Below, one piece after another: positions 35,540 to 36,831 of a DNA stretch of 36,831 nucleotides (positions within the stretch are counted from its first letter, which is position 1; each line of letters starts with the position of its first letter). The notes beneath the pieces were generated by a model, which searched no databases, was not told the DNA's origin, and saw only the letters and a list, made by a program, of their open reading frames with translations. This stretch comes from a virus: IMG/VR virus record IMGVR_UViG_3300009285_000459, positions 1-36,831 of that record; one strand, given 5' to 3'. The position numbers and the translations under genes are program-made.

Positions 35540-36511
35540 TCATTTGTCCTGTAAGTAATATTCTTTAGGTTTTCTTTTCAGCTTAAGAGAAAAGAATTTA
35601 TTATAATAATCCTCCTGATAATAAACCGGCCTGTCAATCTTGCTGTCACGGAAGTCTATAACCCCTGTGTAACCCATGCCCGTATAGGCGAATCCGCATA
35701 GGTCGCAAGGCTCCTGATAAACTCCGTGGTCTTGGTCGTTCCTCAGTTTGGATATGGAAAAGTTATTGTAATAAGCAAGCAGGGGTTCCCCTGTACTCAC
35801 GTTGCCATAAGATTGTTTGAGCTTGCAAGAGGCGTCCGTATTATAGGCGCATATTACAAGGTCGCCCGTGTGCCGGATTACCATAAAGTTATGGTCGAAG
35901 TATTGGCAGGGAGCCGTTCTCATCTGCTGTTCATTGTGAGTGATTAACGGTTTCCCCACTACCACATAGTCGATAACCGGGTCGGCAAGGTGGTATTGAA
36001 TATAGTTCTCAATCTCCTGCCAATCCTGACCTCTCTCGCATATCTTTACGGCAAGGTCTTTCTCTGACTTCATAGTGTGCTTCATGCTTTTAAGCAATTC
36101 AAAATGTCTCAATACCATATACTCGTCGCATCCGGGACGGCAGGCTTCGATGTTTCCGGTGTCCGGAAGTCCGTCCAGGGACACAATAAGCTGATAGCAT
36201 AGTGAGTCATCCGATAGCAGGTGGCGGAATACCTCCTCTTTCCATATGGTGATATTCGTTGTAACATAGTATTTTAACTTCTTGCTATCGAGATACTGAC
36301 ACATTTCAAGAAAATCTTTGTGCAATAAGGGTTCCCCGTTCATCCAGGGGATTACCACTGTATCAAAGTCAATCCTATCTACGATTGATTTGAACATAGC
36401 CAGGCTCATATCTCCTATGGATATGTTCGATTCCGCTAGGGACGGGCAATACCTACATCGGAGATTACACCTTGAAGTGACTTCGATAATAACCTGTTTT
36501 GGTATTTTCAT
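35540..36511 (-). CDS. radical SAM/SPASM-domain protein, 323 aa
   Basis: The N-terminal 'EVTSRCNLRCRYCPSLAE' has the C-x3-C-x2-C motif that binds the [4Fe-4S] cluster and SAM. 'GEPLLHKDF' and 'VSLDGLPDTG' are further radical SAM barrel motifs. The C-terminal third has 'APCQYFDHNFMVIRHTGDLV', then 'YGNVSTGEPL' and 'EPCDLCGF', the pattern of a SPASM domain with auxiliary cluster cysteines. Such enzymes usually modify peptides or proteins. The start ATG 36511 overlaps the TAA of the lipoprotein gene (TAATG) and follows AGGGA. It is rare in phages; the substrate is unknown. Confidence 0.9.
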   Translation of the reverse strand: MKIPKQVIIEVTSRCNLRCRYCPSLAESNISIGDMSLAMFKSIVDRIDFDTVVIPWMNGEPLLHKDFLEMCQYLDSKKLKYYVTTNITIWKEEVFRHLLSDDSLCYQLIVSLDGLPDTGNIEACRPGCDEYMVLRHFELLKSMKHTMKSEKDLAVKICERGQDWQEIENYIQYHLADPVIDYVVVGKPLITHNEQQMRTAPCQYFDHNFMVIRHTGDLVICAYNTDASCKLKQSYGNVSTGEPLLAYYNNFSISKLRNDQDHGVYQEPCDLCGFAYTGMGYTGVIDFRDSKIDRPVYYQEDYYNKFFSLKLKRKPKEYYLQDK

Positions 36512-36693
36512 TATTCCCTCACACATTTAGTTGTTGTTCTTATTCTGTATACTGAGGAACTTTCTCCTCGGAGGCATCCGCATTCTTCTGCAATAATAAC
36601 CCCTCCTTGATATACTTTGCAGGTATAATAAGTACCGTCGATATTGCCGACACATGACGACACTAATAGCATTAGGAATATTATGTACTTCAT
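36511..36693 (-). CDS. small Cys-rich lipoprotein, 60 aa
   Basis: 'MKYIIFLMLLVSSC' is a lipoprotein signal peptide with the lipobox L-V-S-S-C, so the mature protein would start at Cys 14 and be about 47 residues. It contains four more cysteines ('YYTCKVYQGG', 'EECGCLRG', 'TTKCVRE'). GAGG lies seven bases before ATG 36693. Phage lipoproteins of this size often block superinfection by masking receptors (for example Llp of T5); here it may also be the substrate of the adjacent radical SAM enzyme. Both are inferences. Confidence 0.7.
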   Translation of the reverse strand: MKYIIFLMLLVSSCVGNIDGTYYTCKVYQGGVIIAEECGCLRGESSSVYRIRTTTKCVRE

Positions 36694-36694
36694 G

Positions 36695-36831
36695 TTAGTA
36701 CCTCTCTGCCTCTAATTTAGTTAAAAAGAAATGAATCCCTCCGGAACATTCCTTCCATCGGTTATCATCCCATTTATCGCATTTAACGATTTCACCCGTG
36801 GTGTATTTAGTTAGGCAATCATGCTGAGATA
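36695..36831 (-). CDS. C-terminal part of the 70-residue protein (split by window ends)
   Basis: The 44 complete codons before the stop encode 'SQHDCLTKYTTGEIVKC' and 'DKWDDNRWKECSGGIHFF' followed by 'LTKLEAERY'. The pattern W-x-E-C-x-x-G-I-H-F-F at the end is that of DUF5758-like tails, which follow pentapeptide repeats in many phage proteins. The first two bases complete the codon begun at position 1 of the window. The stop is one base upstream of the lipoprotein ATG. Confidence 0.75.
   Translation of the reverse strand, partial: SQHDCLTKYTTGEIVKCDKWDDNRWKECSGGIHFFLTKLEAERY

Noticed and set aside
1-36831. tRNA genes
   Set aside because: No cloverleaf with a T-loop consensus was noticed when reading either strand; a dedicated scan was not possible.

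Overview
The window reads as one complete, tailed-phage genome of 36,831 bp, cut at an arbitrary point. The first 76 bases and the last 137 bases, both read on the minus strand, join into one uninterrupted 70-residue frame, so the molecule is probably a circular assembly of a circularly permuted or redundant genome. The virion genes suggest a podovirus: an N4-gp56-type major capsid protein, a P22-type portal, a P22 gp4-like adaptor, a gp10-like tail hub, large internal (ejection) proteins and no tape measure or tail tube. No integrase, DNA polymerase or RNA polymerase was recognised. Promoters are classical TTGACA/TATAAT with 17-base spacing, Shine-Dalgarno sites are strong (AGGAGG) and the SSB ends in DDLPF. 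This fits a host with ordinary sigma-70-type transcription, possibly a Firmicute; the host cannot be fixed from the sequence.

Layout. (1) A leftward early/middle operon starts near 1.6 kb, crosses the window ends and continues from 36.8 to 31.0 kb: RHH protein, unknown proteins, Rad52-like annealing protein, the split 70-residue gene, a lipoprotein, a radical SAM/SPASM enzyme, small zinc and RHH proteins, an HNH-AP2 endonuclease, a structured RNA, a winged-helix replication protein, DnaB-like helicase, SSB, DUF1367, DUF1064 nuclease and DUF551. (2) TerL and a small HNH protein follow (28.8-30.6 kb). A strong promoter at 28.7 kb then starts the late leftward block: portal, small-terminase-like protein, scaffold, capsid, decoration-like pair, adaptor, fibres, lysis genes, tail hub, ejection proteins and an ATP-grasp-like protein (down to 8.2 kb). 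(3) A leftward accessory block (8.2-4.7 kb) holds small regulators (LexA-like HTH and RHH proteins) and a cytosine-5 DNA methyltransferase interrupted by a nested HNH endonuclease gene. (4) A short rightward operon of four genes (2.3-3.9 kb) is fired by one of two divergent promoters, ends in a terminator and is followed by about 800 bp of non-coding DNA with operator-like palindromes and a possible small RNA.

Most unusual points. Two 39-base three-way-junction RNAs with compensatory changes precede the last two genes of the rightward operon. A structured RNA with a loop-loop pseudoknot lies between the HNH-AP2 gene and the replication gene. The HNH gene inside the methyltransferase has its own promoter placed in a hairpin that hides its ribosome-binding site, resembling the control of T4 I-TevI, while the methyltransferase frame stays open through the insert. 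A kelch-like repeat array is inserted in the tail hub protein. A radical SAM/SPASM enzyme sits beside a small Cys-rich lipoprotein. Several micro-genes of 30-60 codons, linked to their neighbours by stop/start overlaps or close spacing, were found by reading the sequence directly.
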